A stretch of DNA of 64,000 bases, from NCBI RefSeq assembly GCF_028368935.1, contig NZ_JAQNDK010000001.1:992001-1056000 (forward strand), written 5' to 3'. Shown in pieces: positions 26,379 through 35,753 of this stretch; within the stretch, counting starts at the first letter, position 1; the number at the start of each line of letters is the position of its first letter. The position numbers were made by a program, and so were the translations under genes. The notes under the pieces were generated by a model that saw nothing but the letters and a program-made list of their open reading frames with translations, was not told the origin of the DNA and did no database searches. This DNA comes from Sorangium aterium (GTDB lineage Bacteria > Myxococcota_A > Polyangia > Polyangiales > Polyangiaceae).

Positions 26379-27443
26379 GTGCGTATCCTGGGCTTCACGG
26401 TACTGACACTGCTTGGCGTTGCGACCTTGAGCTGCACCGGTCCCTCGTACGGCGACGGGAGTGGGGGCGGAGGTGGAGGCGACGCCCGGCACGCCGAGAT
26501 TCCCGAGAAGTCGGCGGAGATGTCCGACCCGCTGCCGGTCGAGACGCCCGCGACGAAGGCGGAGATGACCGACCCGCTGCCGGTCGAGATGCCGGCGGCA
26601 GAGGTGGAGAACTCGGACCCGCTGCCGGTCGAGCCTCCAGCCGCAGAGAACGACGAGCCGCCGGGCCAGCCGACGATGATCGAGGTGCCGATCGCGCTGC
26701 CCGGCTCGACCCAGGGCTGCCCCGACGGGATGGTGCGGGTGGAGGGCGAGTATTGCAGCGCCGTGGTGCAGGAATGCCTCGAGTACCATCCCGAATGGAC
26801 AAAGCGCCACGGCGAGCCGGGGGTCGCCGCCCGATGCTTGCGATTCCGCGAGCCGTCGCGGTGCGTCGCCGGGAAGACCGAGCATCTCTCGTTCTGCATG
26901 GACCGGTACGAGTACCCGAACGTCCCGGGCGCGCTGCCGCGCACGCTGACCTCGTGGGAGCAAGCCGCCGGGCTCTGCGCGGAGCAGGGCAAGCGGCTCT
27001 GCACCGAGGCCGAGTTCAATTTCGCCTGCGAAGGTCCCGAGTCGCTGCCTTACGTCTACGGCTACGAGCGGAATGCCGAGACGTGCAATCAGGACCGAGA
27101 CTACCGCTTTCCCGACCACTCCCAGCGGCTGCTCCACTACGAAGCGTGCAAGCAGAACGCGCGATGCGCCGCCGAGCTCGCGCGCCTGGACGGTCGCGAG
27201 CCGGCCGGCGGGCGCGCGGAGTGCGCCTCGTGGGCGGGCGTCTTCGACCTGAACGGCAACGTCAACGAGTGGGTGGTGCGCACCGATCAGAAGGCCCCTT
27301 GCCGCAGCGGACTCAAGGGCGGATGGTGGGGTCCGATCCGGAGCGCATGTCGCCCGATGACGACCTTTCACAAGGAAGACGACTACGGCTACGAGGTCGG
27401 CTTCCGCTGCTGCGCGGACGCCGAGACACACCCCGCGGGGTGA
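26379..27443 (+). CDS. Lipoprotein with FGE-sulfatase (SUMF1) domain
   Basis: A 354-aa protein from GTG 26379, six bases after AAGAGG. The lipobox is TLSC (Cys19). Residues about 40-95 hold three tandem copies of a unit centred on DPLPVE, preceded by AEM/VEN variants. From about residue 115 comes a formylglycine-generating-enzyme-type domain: CPDGMVRVEGEYC, FCMDRYEYPN, TSWEQAAGLCAEQGKRLCTEAEF, FDLNGNVNEWV and a final GFRCC. In myxobacteria this fold is often a non-catalytic surface module. Two copper-binding cysteines of true FGEs cannot be confirmed here. Confidence 0.82.
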   Translation: MRILGFTVLTLLGVATLSCTGPSYGDGSGGGGGGDARHAEIPEKSAEMSDPLPVETPATKAEMTDPLPVEMPAAEVENSDPLPVEPPAAENDEPPGQPTMIEVPIALPGSTQGCPDGMVRVEGEYCSAVVQECLEYHPEWTKRHGEPGVAARCLRFREPSRCVAGKTEHLSFCMDRYEYPNVPGALPRTLTSWEQAAGLCAEQGKRLCTEAEFNFACEGPESLPYVYGYERNAETCNQDRDYRFPDHSQRLLHYEACKQNARCAAELARLDGREPAGGRAECASWAGVFDLNGNVNEWVVRTDQKAPCRSGLKGGWWGPIRSACRPMTTFHKEDDYGYEVGFRCCADAETHPAG

Positions 27444-27907
27444 GCGCGGCCCGCGGGCCACGCATCCACCCGGGCTTCTGACTTCGCGCCCGCGCGCCGC
27501 GGGAGCAGCGGTATCCCCCCGAGCGCACGGCTCGGCCATCGAACCACCGTTACAGTTGCAGTTGCAGAGCGGCGGACGGAGCGCACGTCGTTCCGTCGCG
27601 GGCCAGTGAATGCAACGGGACTGTATCAGGGAGCCGATCGCGCGAAGCGCTTGACATCGGATCCCATGTGCATGCTTAAGTCAGATGTCATGCTCGGCCT
27701 CGTCTCGCGCCGGGCATGGCGTGTGTAGATCTTTCTTCGACAGTCACGGTGTGATCGTGCAACGGCCATTGTCGATTGCATATCGCTCTGGCCACAATCT
27801 TACAAATTCGACCCGATGGGCGGCAGGGCTCGCAGACGCAACTCTGTATTATTTATTCGCCTTGAACGCAATCTTGCGGCTCCGCCGGCCGGATCATGGA
27901 GGACCTT
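27444..27907. other. Upstream region of the xylanase gene
   Basis: About 460 bases with AT-rich patches unlike the surroundings (27690-27880). A perfect TTGACA occurs at 27651-27656 but is followed only by a weak -10 candidate (CTTAAG region). A short GTTGCA direct repeat occurs near 27552. Probably the regulated leader of the xylanase gene; no RNA class was recognised. Confidence 0.35.
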
Positions 27908-29386
27908 ATGCGGTTCGATCGCTTATTTGGCCCTGTTTCCTTTTCGTTCGCGTGCTGCCTGGTCGCCTGCGTCATGGAGCCTGCTGACCTCGAAGACAGC
28001 GACGCCCTCGAGTCGGGGTTGAGCAGCCCGGACAACACGATGAAGGCCGAGCTCTCGTTCCAGTCGCAATGGACCGGCGGGTACTGCGCGAACGTGACAG
28101 TGACGAACACGAGCAACGGCCCGGCCACGTCGTGGGGCCTGGTGGTCGGGCTCAACGGCGCCACGCTGGCCAACCTGTGGAACGCGCGCTCCACGACGTC
28201 GGGTGGGCAGCTGAACGTCACCAACGAGAGCTACAATGGCTCGCTGGCCGCGGGCCGCTCGACATCATGGGGGTTCTGCGCGAACGGCACCGGGAGCCCC
28301 ACGATCGTCTCGGTCAAGGGCAATGGCGGCTCGAGCACCAGCACGAGCACTTCCTCATCGAGCAGCAGCAGCTCGAGCTCCTCATCGAGCAGCAGCAGCA
28401 GCAGCTCGAGCTCGTCCTCAAGCTCCTCGGCGAGCAGCGGCGCGGGCGGCGCGGGCGGCGCCGGCGGCGGGGGCGGTGCGGGTGGCTCCGGCGGCTCGGG
28501 CGGCTCGGGTGGCGGCACCCCGACCGGCGCGAAGTTCGTGGGCAACATCACGACGAATGGCGCCGTGCGCACCGGCTTCGCGAACTACTGGAACCAGATC
28601 ACGCCCGAGAACGAGGGCAAGTGGGGCTCCGTCGAGAGGAGCCGCGGCCAGAAGGACTGGAGCAAGCTCGACGCGATCTACAAGTACGCGAAGGACAACG
28701 GCATCGTGTTCAAACAGCACACGTTCGTCTGGGGCGCCCAGCAGCCCGACTGGCTCGCGGGGCTCTCCGGGTCGGAGCAGCAGGCGGCCGTGAGGGACTG
28801 GATGCGGTCGTTCTGCACGCGCTACCCGGATACGAAGTACATCGACGTCGTCAACGAGCCGCCGCCCCACACGACGCCCTCTTACAAGAACGGCATCGGC
28901 GGCGACGGCGCCAGCGGCTATGACTGGATCGTCAACTCCTTCAAGTGGGCTCGCGAGTTCTGCCCGAACGCGAAGCTGATCCTCAACGACTACAACAACA
29001 TCGAGTACGAGAGCGAGCACCAGAACTTCATGCGGATCGCGAGGGCGGTGATCAACGCAGGCGCCCCTGTCGACGCGCTCGGCGCGCAGGCCCACGACGC
29101 ATACAAGCTCAACACCAACACGGTGAAGGGGTACATCGACAAGCTCGCGTCGCTGGGCAAGCCCGTGTACATCACCGAGTACGATATCGGCATCGCGAGC
29201 GACGAGGAGCAGCGCCGGGTGATGCAGGAACAGTTCACGATGTTCTGGAACCACCCTTCCGTCCCTGGCATCACGCTGTGGGGTTACATCGTCGGCTCCA
29301 CCTGGAGGGCCAACACGGGCCTCCAGCAGCCGAACGGCACCATGCGGCCGGCCATGACCTGGCTGATGGACTTCCTCGACCGCTGA
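27908..29386 (+). CDS. GH10 endo-beta-1,4-xylanase lipoprotein with CBM2-like module
   Basis: A 492-aa protein from ATG 27908, five bases after GGAGGAC; ATG 27896 is in frame but overlaps that site. The lipobox LVAC puts the anchor at Cys21. Residues about 45-140 resemble a cellulose/xylan-binding CBM2 (AELSFQSQWTGGYCANVTVTN... ending SWGFCANG). A pure serine tract and a Gly/Ser linker lead to the GH10 barrel, residues about 206-492. The acid/base Glu317 is in DVVNEP and the nucleophile Glu424 in ITEYDI. It hydrolyses xylan at the cell surface. Confidence 0.92.
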   Translation: MRFDRLFGPVSFSFACCLVACVMEPADLEDSDALESGLSSPDNTMKAELSFQSQWTGGYCANVTVTNTSNGPATSWGLVVGLNGATLANLWNARSTTSGGQLNVTNESYNGSLAAGRSTSWGFCANGTGSPTIVSVKGNGGSSTSTSTSSSSSSSSSSSSSSSSSSSSSSSSSSASSGAGGAGGAGGGGGAGGSGGSGGSGGGTPTGAKFVGNITTNGAVRTGFANYWNQITPENEGKWGSVERSRGQKDWSKLDAIYKYAKDNGIVFKQHTFVWGAQQPDWLAGLSGSEQQAAVRDWMRSFCTRYPDTKYIDVVNEPPPHTTPSYKNGIGGDGASGYDWIVNSFKWAREFCPNAKLILNDYNNIEYESEHQNFMRIARAVINAGAPVDALGAQAHDAYKLNTNTVKGYIDKLASLGKPVYITEYDIGIASDEEQRRVMQEQFTMFWNHPSVPGITLWGYIVGSTWRANTGLQQPNGTMRPAMTWLMDFLDR

Positions 29387-29434
29387 CGACCGGAAGCGCG
29401 CACGGCGCGCGTCGAGCCGTGCTATGCGAGCCGG

Positions 29435-30067
29435 ATGTCCAGAGACGTCGAGCTCCAGTGTCGCTGCGGAAAGGTCCACGGATGGCTGCGCGGTGCATCG
29501 CCGGACGCGGTGAACCGCGCAGTCTGCTACTGCGACGATTGTCAGGCGTTCGCGCACCATCTCGGCCGCGCCGACCTGCTCGATGAGCACGGCGGCACGG
29601 ACATCGTGCAGGTGGCTCCTTCGGCGGTCTCGTTCGACCGCGGCAGCGAGCTCGTCGTCGCGGCGCGCCTGACGCCCAAGGGCCTCTATCGCTGGTACGC
29701 GAGCTGCTGCAAGACGCCGCTGGGCAACACGTTGACGCCGCGGCTGCCGTTCGTCGGCATCGTCACCGAGCTGTTCCAGCAAGCCCCGAGCGCGCTCCCG
29801 TGCGACGAGGTCTTCGGCGCGCCGCGCGGCGCCATCATGGGCAAGTTTGCGATCGGCGAGCCGCCGCCCGGGTCGGTGAGGCCGAGCGTGCGCTTTCTCG
29901 CGCACGCGGCCCGGAAGCTGCTTGGCTGGACGCTCCGCGGCAAGGCGTGGCCGCATCCGTTCTTCGATCGCGCGACCAGGGATCCGAAGTACCCCATCAC
30001 GGTGCTGTCCGCGGCCGAGCGCGAGGCGCTGCGCCCGCTGTGCGGCCCGCGTCCGGCGCGCGCATGA
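29435..30067 (+). CDS. GFA/DUF6151-like zinc-cysteine protein
   Basis: A 210-aa protein with an N-terminal CRCGKVHGWLRG followed by CYCDDCQAF and a later ASCCKTPLGNT, a cysteine pattern like the Zn-binding glutathione-dependent formaldehyde-activating (GFA/Mss4) fold. The remainder (RPSVRFLAHAARKLLGWTLRG) matches the layout of the DUF6151 family. It is likely cytoplasmic; the substrate is not known. Confidence 0.75.
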   Translation: MSRDVELQCRCGKVHGWLRGASPDAVNRAVCYCDDCQAFAHHLGRADLLDEHGGTDIVQVAPSAVSFDRGSELVVAARLTPKGLYRWYASCCKTPLGNTLTPRLPFVGIVTELFQQAPSALPCDEVFGAPRGAIMGKFAIGEPPPGSVRPSVRFLAHAARKLLGWTLRGKAWPHPFFDRATRDPKYPITVLSAAEREALRPLCGPRPARA

Positions 30068-30113
30068 CGGGTCGGCTCGAGCTTCCCCCGCTCATTCTCG
30101 CGGCGACGCGGCG

Positions 30114-31247
30114 CTAGCGCTCCCCACGCCCTTCGCGCGGGGTGCCGCTCCAGCGCAGGTCGGCGACGATGGGGAGGTGATCCGAGCCGAGATCCGGGCC
30201 GACCCACGCGCGCTCGGTCGTCCAGCCAGGCCCGGCGAGCACGTGGTCGATGCGGACGCCAAACCAGCGCGTGCGCTTCGTCGCGCCGAACCCCAGGCCG
30301 GCGCGCGAGAACGCGTTCTCGAAGCCCGCCCAGAAGCGCCGGTAGATGGCGCTGTCGACCGGCATGTTGAAGTCGCCGACGACGACGACCGGATAGGGCG
30401 CCTCGTCGACCCACTGCCGCGCGAGCTCGGACTCCCAGACACGCAATGCGATGACGCGGTCGTGCTCCTCCGCCTGCTTCCACAGGCCGTGCATCAGCGC
30501 CTCGATCGCATCGCGGGGCGTCTCCAGGTGCAGGTTGAGCAGGCTGAAGGTGCGCATACCGGGCGGCTCATGGGCGCCCGGCCGTGACGCGTCCGGCAGC
30601 GCGATCGCGTAGCGGAGGATCGCGCCGTGGCCGCCTTTATCCCAGACGTCGCGGCGATCCCTGGACTCGACCTCGAGGAGAGGGTGCCGGCTCACAAGGC
30701 ACATCCCGTGGTCTACGTGGACGGACCACCCCGGGAATGCAGCGCTCAGCTCCTGCTCCGGCGCCGAGCACTCCTGCAGCGCGAGCACGTCGGGCCGCGT
30801 CTCGGCCACGAAGCCCTTGAGTCGATCGATGTTCATGGCGCGGCTCCCCGTGTTGAAGGAGGCGACGCGCAGATCGGCGCTGTCGGCGTCTCCGGAAAGG
30901 GCCCGGAGCGAGAACGTGAAGCCGAGGATCGGCCCGGCCACGATCGCCGAGGCCAGCGCCGCCGGGACGAGAGCGCGGCGCTGCACGAGGAGCGCGGCGG
31001 GCACGATCACGAGGAGAGGGAGGGCGACGATCTGGCGCGGGCCGAAGAGAAAGAGCGTCCCTGGCCACCACCGGTCGCCCACGATGGGCAGGGCGAGCCA
31101 GATCGACGCGACCGCGAGGAGGTAGAGCACGGCGACGGCGAGCACGAAGAACCGCAGCCGGCGCCAGCGTGGTGGGGACGAAGGACGCCTGGCGGTATGC
31201 GGTTGCGGCTCGGACGGCGCATCCCTGGATGGCTCGCGGTGGCGCAT
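30114..31247 (-). CDS. Membrane-anchored endonuclease/exonuclease/phosphatase (EEP) protein
   Basis: A 377-aa protein from ATG 31247 behind GGAGGAAC. Residues about 30-115 contain three hydrophobic segments. An EEP domain follows: LRVASFNTG, DVLALQEC, LNLHLETPRD, VVVGDFNMP and LGSDHLPIVADL, including the catalytic Glu, Asn, Asp and His positions. Such proteins with N-terminal membrane helices are usually phosphodiesterases facing the periplasm. Whether it acts on nucleic acids, phospholipids or sphingolipids is open. Confidence 0.85.
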   Translation of the reverse strand: MRHREPSRDAPSEPQPHTARRPSSPPRWRRLRFFVLAVAVLYLLAVASIWLALPIVGDRWWPGTLFLFGPRQIVALPLLVIVPAALLVQRRALVPAALASAIVAGPILGFTFSLRALSGDADSADLRVASFNTGSRAMNIDRLKGFVAETRPDVLALQECSAPEQELSAAFPGWSVHVDHGMCLVSRHPLLEVESRDRRDVWDKGGHGAILRYAIALPDASRPGAHEPPGMRTFSLLNLHLETPRDAIEALMHGLWKQAEEHDRVIALRVWESELARQWVDEAPYPVVVVGDFNMPVDSAIYRRFWAGFENAFSRAGLGFGATKRTRWFGVRIDHVLAGPGWTTERAWVGPDLGSDHLPIVADLRWSGTPREGRGER

Positions 31248-31366
31248 CGATGTTCCTCCGTCGGCGTGTAGAGTCCGTCTCGACGCGCGGCGGCGGCCAG
31301 AACGCACTCAACCTGACCGGCCGGGCGCGCTGGCGGCCTCCGCTGGCGCCGCCTCGTTCACAAGCG

Positions 31367-32062
31367 TTACGGGCTTCGCCGGCTCTCCTTCTCCGCCGCC
31401 TTCTTGGCGAGAGCCGCTCTGTCCGCCGTCTTCTGAGCGGGAGCCCCCTTCTTCGCCGTTACCTTCTTGGCGGGAGATCCCTTCGTCGCCGTCACCTTCT
31501 TCTCCGGAGTCCCCTTCCCCGATACCACCTTCTTGGTCGGAGACCCCTTCGTCGCCGCCGCCTTCTTCCCCGGAGTCCCCTTCTCCGCCGCGGCCTTCCC
31601 CGCTGCAACAGCCGTCGTCCGCACCTCTCGCCGGCTCACCGCCGCACGGTCTCCAGGAGCCCTTTTCGTCCCAGACTCCCTCGGCGCCGCCCCCTCCAGC
31701 GACTGCAAAGCCCGCTTCGGCGCCACCGCGCGATAGCTCTCCTCGATCCACTCGAGCATCATCGCCTCGGGCACGCGATCCTTCGGCCCGAAGCGCGCCG
31801 TCACCCAGCCGCTCTTGCCGAGGTTGTACCCCGTCGGCTCCGCGAAAGGCAGCATGAGCGCGGCCTCGCCGGACTGCGGGAGCTTGGCCGTGACATGCAG
31901 CTTCCCTTCGTGGGTGTTGAGGAAGACGAAGATCTTCCCGCGCACCTTGGCGACACGGTCGCCCCAGGGGAACTCCTCCACGGCCTCGGGATAGGCCAGC
32001 GCGGCGTCGCGCAGCCTCGCGAGGATGGGCGTGAACCTCGCGTCGTCCTGGCGCATCGTCAT
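31367..32062 (-). CDS. MmcQ/YjbR-family protein with histone-H1-like tail
   Basis: A 231-aa protein from ATG 32062 (ATG 32056 also possible). Residues 1-120 form an MmcQ/YjbR domain (YPEAVEEFPWGDRVAKVRGKIF, GWVTARF, WIEESYRAVAPKR), a small fold thought to bind DNA. Residues about 150-231 are Lys/Ala/Pro-rich with repeats of the form KG[TSA]P-x-KK (TPGKKAAATKGSP, TPEKKVTATKGSP), typical of histone H1 C-terminal tails and bacterial H1-like proteins. The tail is encoded by imperfect tandem repeats at about 31400-31600. It probably binds chromosomal DNA. Confidence 0.8.
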   Translation of the reverse strand: MTMRQDDARFTPILARLRDAALAYPEAVEEFPWGDRVAKVRGKIFVFLNTHEGKLHVTAKLPQSGEAALMLPFAEPTGYNLGKSGWVTARFGPKDRVPEAMMLEWIEESYRAVAPKRALQSLEGAAPRESGTKRAPGDRAAVSRREVRTTAVAAGKAAAEKGTPGKKAAATKGSPTKKVVSGKGTPEKKVTATKGSPAKKVTAKKGAPAQKTADRAALAKKAAEKESRRSP

Positions 32063-32188
32063 CCGGCGAGCGTAAAGCGCTCGCACGACCTCGTAAAGCC
32101 GGAACGGCGCCTGCTCACAGCCCGATCGAGAGCTGATTTCCCGGGTGCCATGAGGTAGGGTGGCGCCTTGCAGGAGCACGTTATCCCC

Positions 32189-33387
32189 ATGTTTTCGCTC
32201 GAGAACCGTGTTCAGGAGTACGCCTGGGGCTCCCGGGACGCCATCGCGACGCTGCTCGGACAGCGCCCCTCCGACAAACCGCAGGCCGAGCTCTGGATGG
32301 GAGCGCATCCGGCGGCCTCCTCGTGCATCGAGCTCGACGGGGGCCGCGAGCGCCTGATCGACGCCATCTCCAGGCACGCAGACGCATTCCTCGGCGGACC
32401 CGCGCGCGATCGCTTCGGCGCTCGGCTCCCCTTTCTCCTCAAGGTGCTCGCGGCCGACCAGCCGCTGTCGCTCCAGGCACACCCGGACGAGGCGCAGGCG
32501 CGGCGCGGGTTCGACGCGGAGAACGCCGCCGGCGTCCCGATCGACGCCCCGGAGCGCACCTACCGCGACCCGCACCACAAACCCGAGCTCATCTGTGCGC
32601 TCACCCCGTTCGACGCCCTCTGCGGGTTCCGGCCGGCCACGGCCCTGCCGGAGGTCTTCGAGCTCCTCGCCGGAGGCCCAGGAGACGCGCTCGTCCCGCG
32701 CAGCGCCGATGCGATCGACGCGGCCGCGGTCGCGCGGCTCGTGCAGGGCCTGCTCGCGCTCGAGCCGGCCGCCCGGCGCGAGCTCGTGTCCTCGGTGGTC
32801 GAGGCGTGCCGGGCGCGCGCCCAGGCGGGCGGATGGCTCGCGCGGGCCGCTGCTGGGCGCTCCGCCTGCACGAGCTCTACCCGGGCGACGTCGGCGTCGT
32901 GATCGCGCTCCTGCTCAACGACGTGCACCTCGAGCCGGGCGAGGCGCTGTACCTGCCGCCGCGCCGGCTGCACGCCTATGTGCAGGGCGTCGGGATCGAG
33001 ATCATGGCGAGCTCCGACAACGTGCTGCGCGGCGGGCTCACGCCGAAGAACGTCAACGTCGACGAGCTGATTCGCGTCCTCGACTTCGCGCCGTGGCGCG
33101 TCGAGCCCATCGTGCCGCGCCAGGTGGGCGTGGAGTCCTTCTATGACACCCCAGCGCCGGAGTTCCGGCTCTCCCGCATCGAGCTCGACGCCGCGGCCCC
33201 CTGGAGGACCGATGACCGCCGAGGCCCCGAGATCGTCCTCTGCACCCGGGGACAGGCCTCGCTGGTCGACGCGCGCGGCGCAGCCCGCGAGCTCCGCCAG
33301 GGTGGCTCGATCTTCGTCCCGTTCTCGTCGGGGAGCTACGTCATCGAGGGCCATGGCCAGTTCTTCCGGGCTACCGTCGGCCTCTGA
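32189..33387 (+). pseudogene. manA: Type I mannose-6-phosphate isomerase gene split by a frameshift
   Basis: Phosphomannose isomerase interconverts mannose-6-P and fructose-6-P. The first part reads from ATG 32189 (AGGAG upstream) and holds the zinc ligands Gln96 and His98 in SLQAHPD and Glu133 in HKPELICAL. The homology then moves to another frame between about 32846 and 32854, continuing WALRLHELYPGDVGVV, PPRRLHAYVQG (third ligand His), NVLRGGLTPKNVNV and the C-terminal cupin strands to the stop at 33387. Translation in the first frame ends at 32902. One missing base (or two extra) explains it. Everything else is conserved, so the mutation is recent, programmed, or a sequencing error. Confidence 0.85.
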
Positions 33388-33582
33388 GGCCACCCCGAGA
33401 GACGCACCGCGACGCCGGGCAGCGGTCGCATTTCCCCGGCGAGAGTTCCCATGAAGGTGGGAAGATCATTGAGCTGTTCTTCCCACCTTGCCATTCCGAT
33501 CCGACCCCCCTCCGATTCCGGCCCCCCGGCCTCTGCCCACAACAGAAGAGGAACAGAGGGCCACAGAGCAAGGGACAGGAGC

Positions 33583-34887
33583 CTAGGACTTCTGTTCTTG
33601 GCGAACGGCTCGCTCCGAGGCGGCTCGCTCCCGCACAGCCCGCGGGGGGATGGCGGGATCTCCCTGGGCGACTGCGGGCTCGCCGCGCGGGGTCTCCTGC
33701 CCGTCCGCGGGCCCGCGCGCGAGCGACCCGGCGGCGGAGCGCCACGTCGCGAGGACGCGCCGCTTCAGCGCGCGGAGCTCGTGCGCGGCGAGCTCCGCGG
33801 CGCGGCGGGCGCTGTCGTTCAGCGAGGGGCGCGCGGCCCGGAGCTCGATGAGCGGCCGCGCCGCTAGCGAGAGGGCCAGTTTGTACTGGCAAGGGCTGTC
33901 CAGAAAATCGTATTCGTGCCGCCCCTCCGCGATCGCGGCGCGGATGGCAAAGGCGTGGATCACGGTCCCGGGCCGGAGCCCCTTCGGCAGGTCGACCCTG
34001 CGCCCGCACTGGTAGAAGTAGATCTTGTTGTCCCACACAAGGTTATAGAGCGCCGCGATGGGCTCGCCGCGCGCCGAGAGCCACGCGAGATCGAGGGCGC
34101 CGCGCTCGAACATCGCGGGCATCACCTCGTCGTGGAACTCGCGAAAGCGCTGCGAGGCGAACACGCCCGCGCTCCCGTCGGCCGACCAGCGTTCGGCGTG
34201 CAAGCGGAGCAGGATCTCGCGCGCGCGCTCGAGCTCCGCGCGCGTCTTCGCCCGCTCGAACGTCAGCGTGCCGCCCGCCCACGCCTCGAGATCGCGCGTC
34301 GAGCGGCGCACGAGGTAGCGGCGCGACGCGGAGAGCGCGCCCAGGTACTTCTCCCAGCTGGACGGCAGCGGGATGTAGGGCGAGGCGTCCGTGACCTCGA
34401 TCCGCGCGTCGATGCCGCGCTGCCGGAGCTCGCGCGAGAGGATCACGGCGAGCGCGCCGTCGGGGCGCATGGCCGGCATCACCAGCTCGTCCCAGGCCCC
34501 GAGCGCCGCGCCCGCAAGCGCGCCGGCGAGCGCGTGCGCGACGTCGGCCTCGGCGCCCCGCTCGGCGATGACACCGAGGTTGCAAGAGCAGACCTCGTCG
34601 GCCTGATCCTCCCCTGAGGCGATGAGCTCCAGCCGGCGGAACTGGATGCCGCTGCGGTGCCGACAGCGGCGCTCCAGCAGCGGGGCGAGGCCGACCAGGC
34701 GGGGCCCATCGAAGAAGAGCGCGGCGCGCAGCGAGCGGCCCTGCGCCCCGAACACGCGCCACCAGGCGAGCATCCAGTCCGGCGTGAGCATCGGCTCGTT
34801 CATCCCGCTCCGCCCCATCAGTTCTTCCCAAGCCCCACGCATCGCGACGAGCTCGGCGACATCGGTCACCAGGTGAAACCGCAGCAT
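33583..34887 (-). CDS. FemAB/BioF2-like GNAT acyltransferase
   Basis: A 434-aa protein from ATG 34887 behind GGGAGGGGGAG. It is of the Acetyltransf_6 (FemAB-like double GNAT) type. WEELMGRSGMNEPMLTPDWMLAWW at the N-terminus and WDNKIYFYQCGRRVDLPKGLRPG followed by GRHEYDFLD and YKLAL are the family landmarks. Members transfer acyl or aminoacyl groups in exopolysaccharide, peptidoglycan-like or natural-product pathways. It ends in a disordered Gln/Arg/Glu-rich tail. It is the last gene of a three-gene operon with a phosphoesterase and an ATP-grasp ligase. Confidence 0.8.
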   Translation of the reverse strand: MLRFHLVTDVAELVAMRGAWEELMGRSGMNEPMLTPDWMLAWWRVFGAQGRSLRAALFFDGPRLVGLAPLLERRCRHRSGIQFRRLELIASGEDQADEVCSCNLGVIAERGAEADVAHALAGALAGAALGAWDELVMPAMRPDGALAVILSRELRQRGIDARIEVTDASPYIPLPSSWEKYLGALSASRRYLVRRSTRDLEAWAGGTLTFERAKTRAELERAREILLRLHAERWSADGSAGVFASQRFREFHDEVMPAMFERGALDLAWLSARGEPIAALYNLVWDNKIYFYQCGRRVDLPKGLRPGTVIHAFAIRAAIAEGRHEYDFLDSPCQYKLALSLAARPLIELRAARPSLNDSARRAAELAAHELRALKRRVLATWRSAAGSLARGPADGQETPRGEPAVAQGDPAIPPRAVRERAASERAVRQEQKS

Positions 34888-34979
34888 CTCCCCCTCCCTT
34901 CCGCACAACCCCGCACGCCGTCCACCGCCGCTCCGCCGGGCCTCGCAGAGGCGCGGCGGCGGCGTCCCTCCCCTCAGCG

Positions 34980-35753
34980 CTATCGTGGCCGCAGGTGGGC
35001 AAGCGCCGCCCGCGCCGCGACGATGCGCTTGTCCAGCCATGTCATTCGATACCCCTCCTCGGCGGCGCGCCGCTCGGCGCGCTCGTGTTCATACGGGACC
35101 CGATGAAACGAGAGCTCCTGTCGCGACGAGTCGAAGAGGGCGAACTCGGCGAGCTTCTCGCGCCTCCGGGCCGCGTCGACCGAGCCGGGGTTGATGAAGA
35201 AGCATTTGCGCCCGCGGTCGAGCGAGATCCGCTCGCCCGTCGGCCGCGGCGTCGCCACCCCCGCCTCGACCTCGTAGAGCGCCTGGACGTGGGTGTGCCC
35301 GAAGAAGCAGATGCGCCCGCTCGGCTCATGCTCCCTGAGGAGCAGCGCGTTCGCCTCGATGTGCGCGGGGCTCACCATGTACTGGCAGGTGTCGGCGACG
35401 CCGCCGTGGATGAGGACGATCTCGCCCTCGATGAGGCGCCGCCTGGGCAGCAGGGCGAGGGCCCGCTTGCTGTCCGTGGAGAGCGCGACGCGCGTGCGCC
35501 GGAGCGCGAACGCCGCCTTGGTGCCGCAACGCTCGGTGCCGATCTGATCGATCGCGATGAGGTCGTGGTTGCCCGCGATCGCGAGGGTCGGCGGCCGCGC
35601 GAGCAGGCGCACGCACACGTCGGAGTCCGCGTTGTACCCGACGATATCCCCGAGGCAGAGCAGGCGCTCCACCCCCCGCTCCGCGAGGAACGCCTGCACG
35701 GCCGAGAGGGCCTCGAGGTTACCGTGAATGTCCGCGATGATCCCGTAGAGCAT
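34980..35753 (-). CDS. Calcineurin-like metallophosphoesterase (YfcE/MJ0936-type)
   Basis: A 257-aa protein from ATG 35753 after AAAGGTGG. All metal-ligand blocks are present: IADIHGNLEAL, CLGDIVGYN, AGNHD, HGG and FFGHTH. It is therefore a likely active phosphodiesterase with two metals. Its first 35 bases overlap the end of the upstream ATP-grasp gene, so the two are translationally coupled. Substrate is unknown. Confidence 0.88.
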   Translation of the reverse strand: MLYGIIADIHGNLEALSAVQAFLAERGVERLLCLGDIVGYNADSDVCVRLLARPPTLAIAGNHDLIAIDQIGTERCGTKAAFALRRTRVALSTDSKRALALLPRRRLIEGEIVLIHGGVADTCQYMVSPAHIEANALLLREHEPSGRICFFGHTHVQALYEVEAGVATPRPTGERISLDRGRKCFFINPGSVDAARRREKLAEFALFDSSRQELSFHRVPYEHERAERRAAEEGYRMTWLDKRIVAARAALAHLRPR

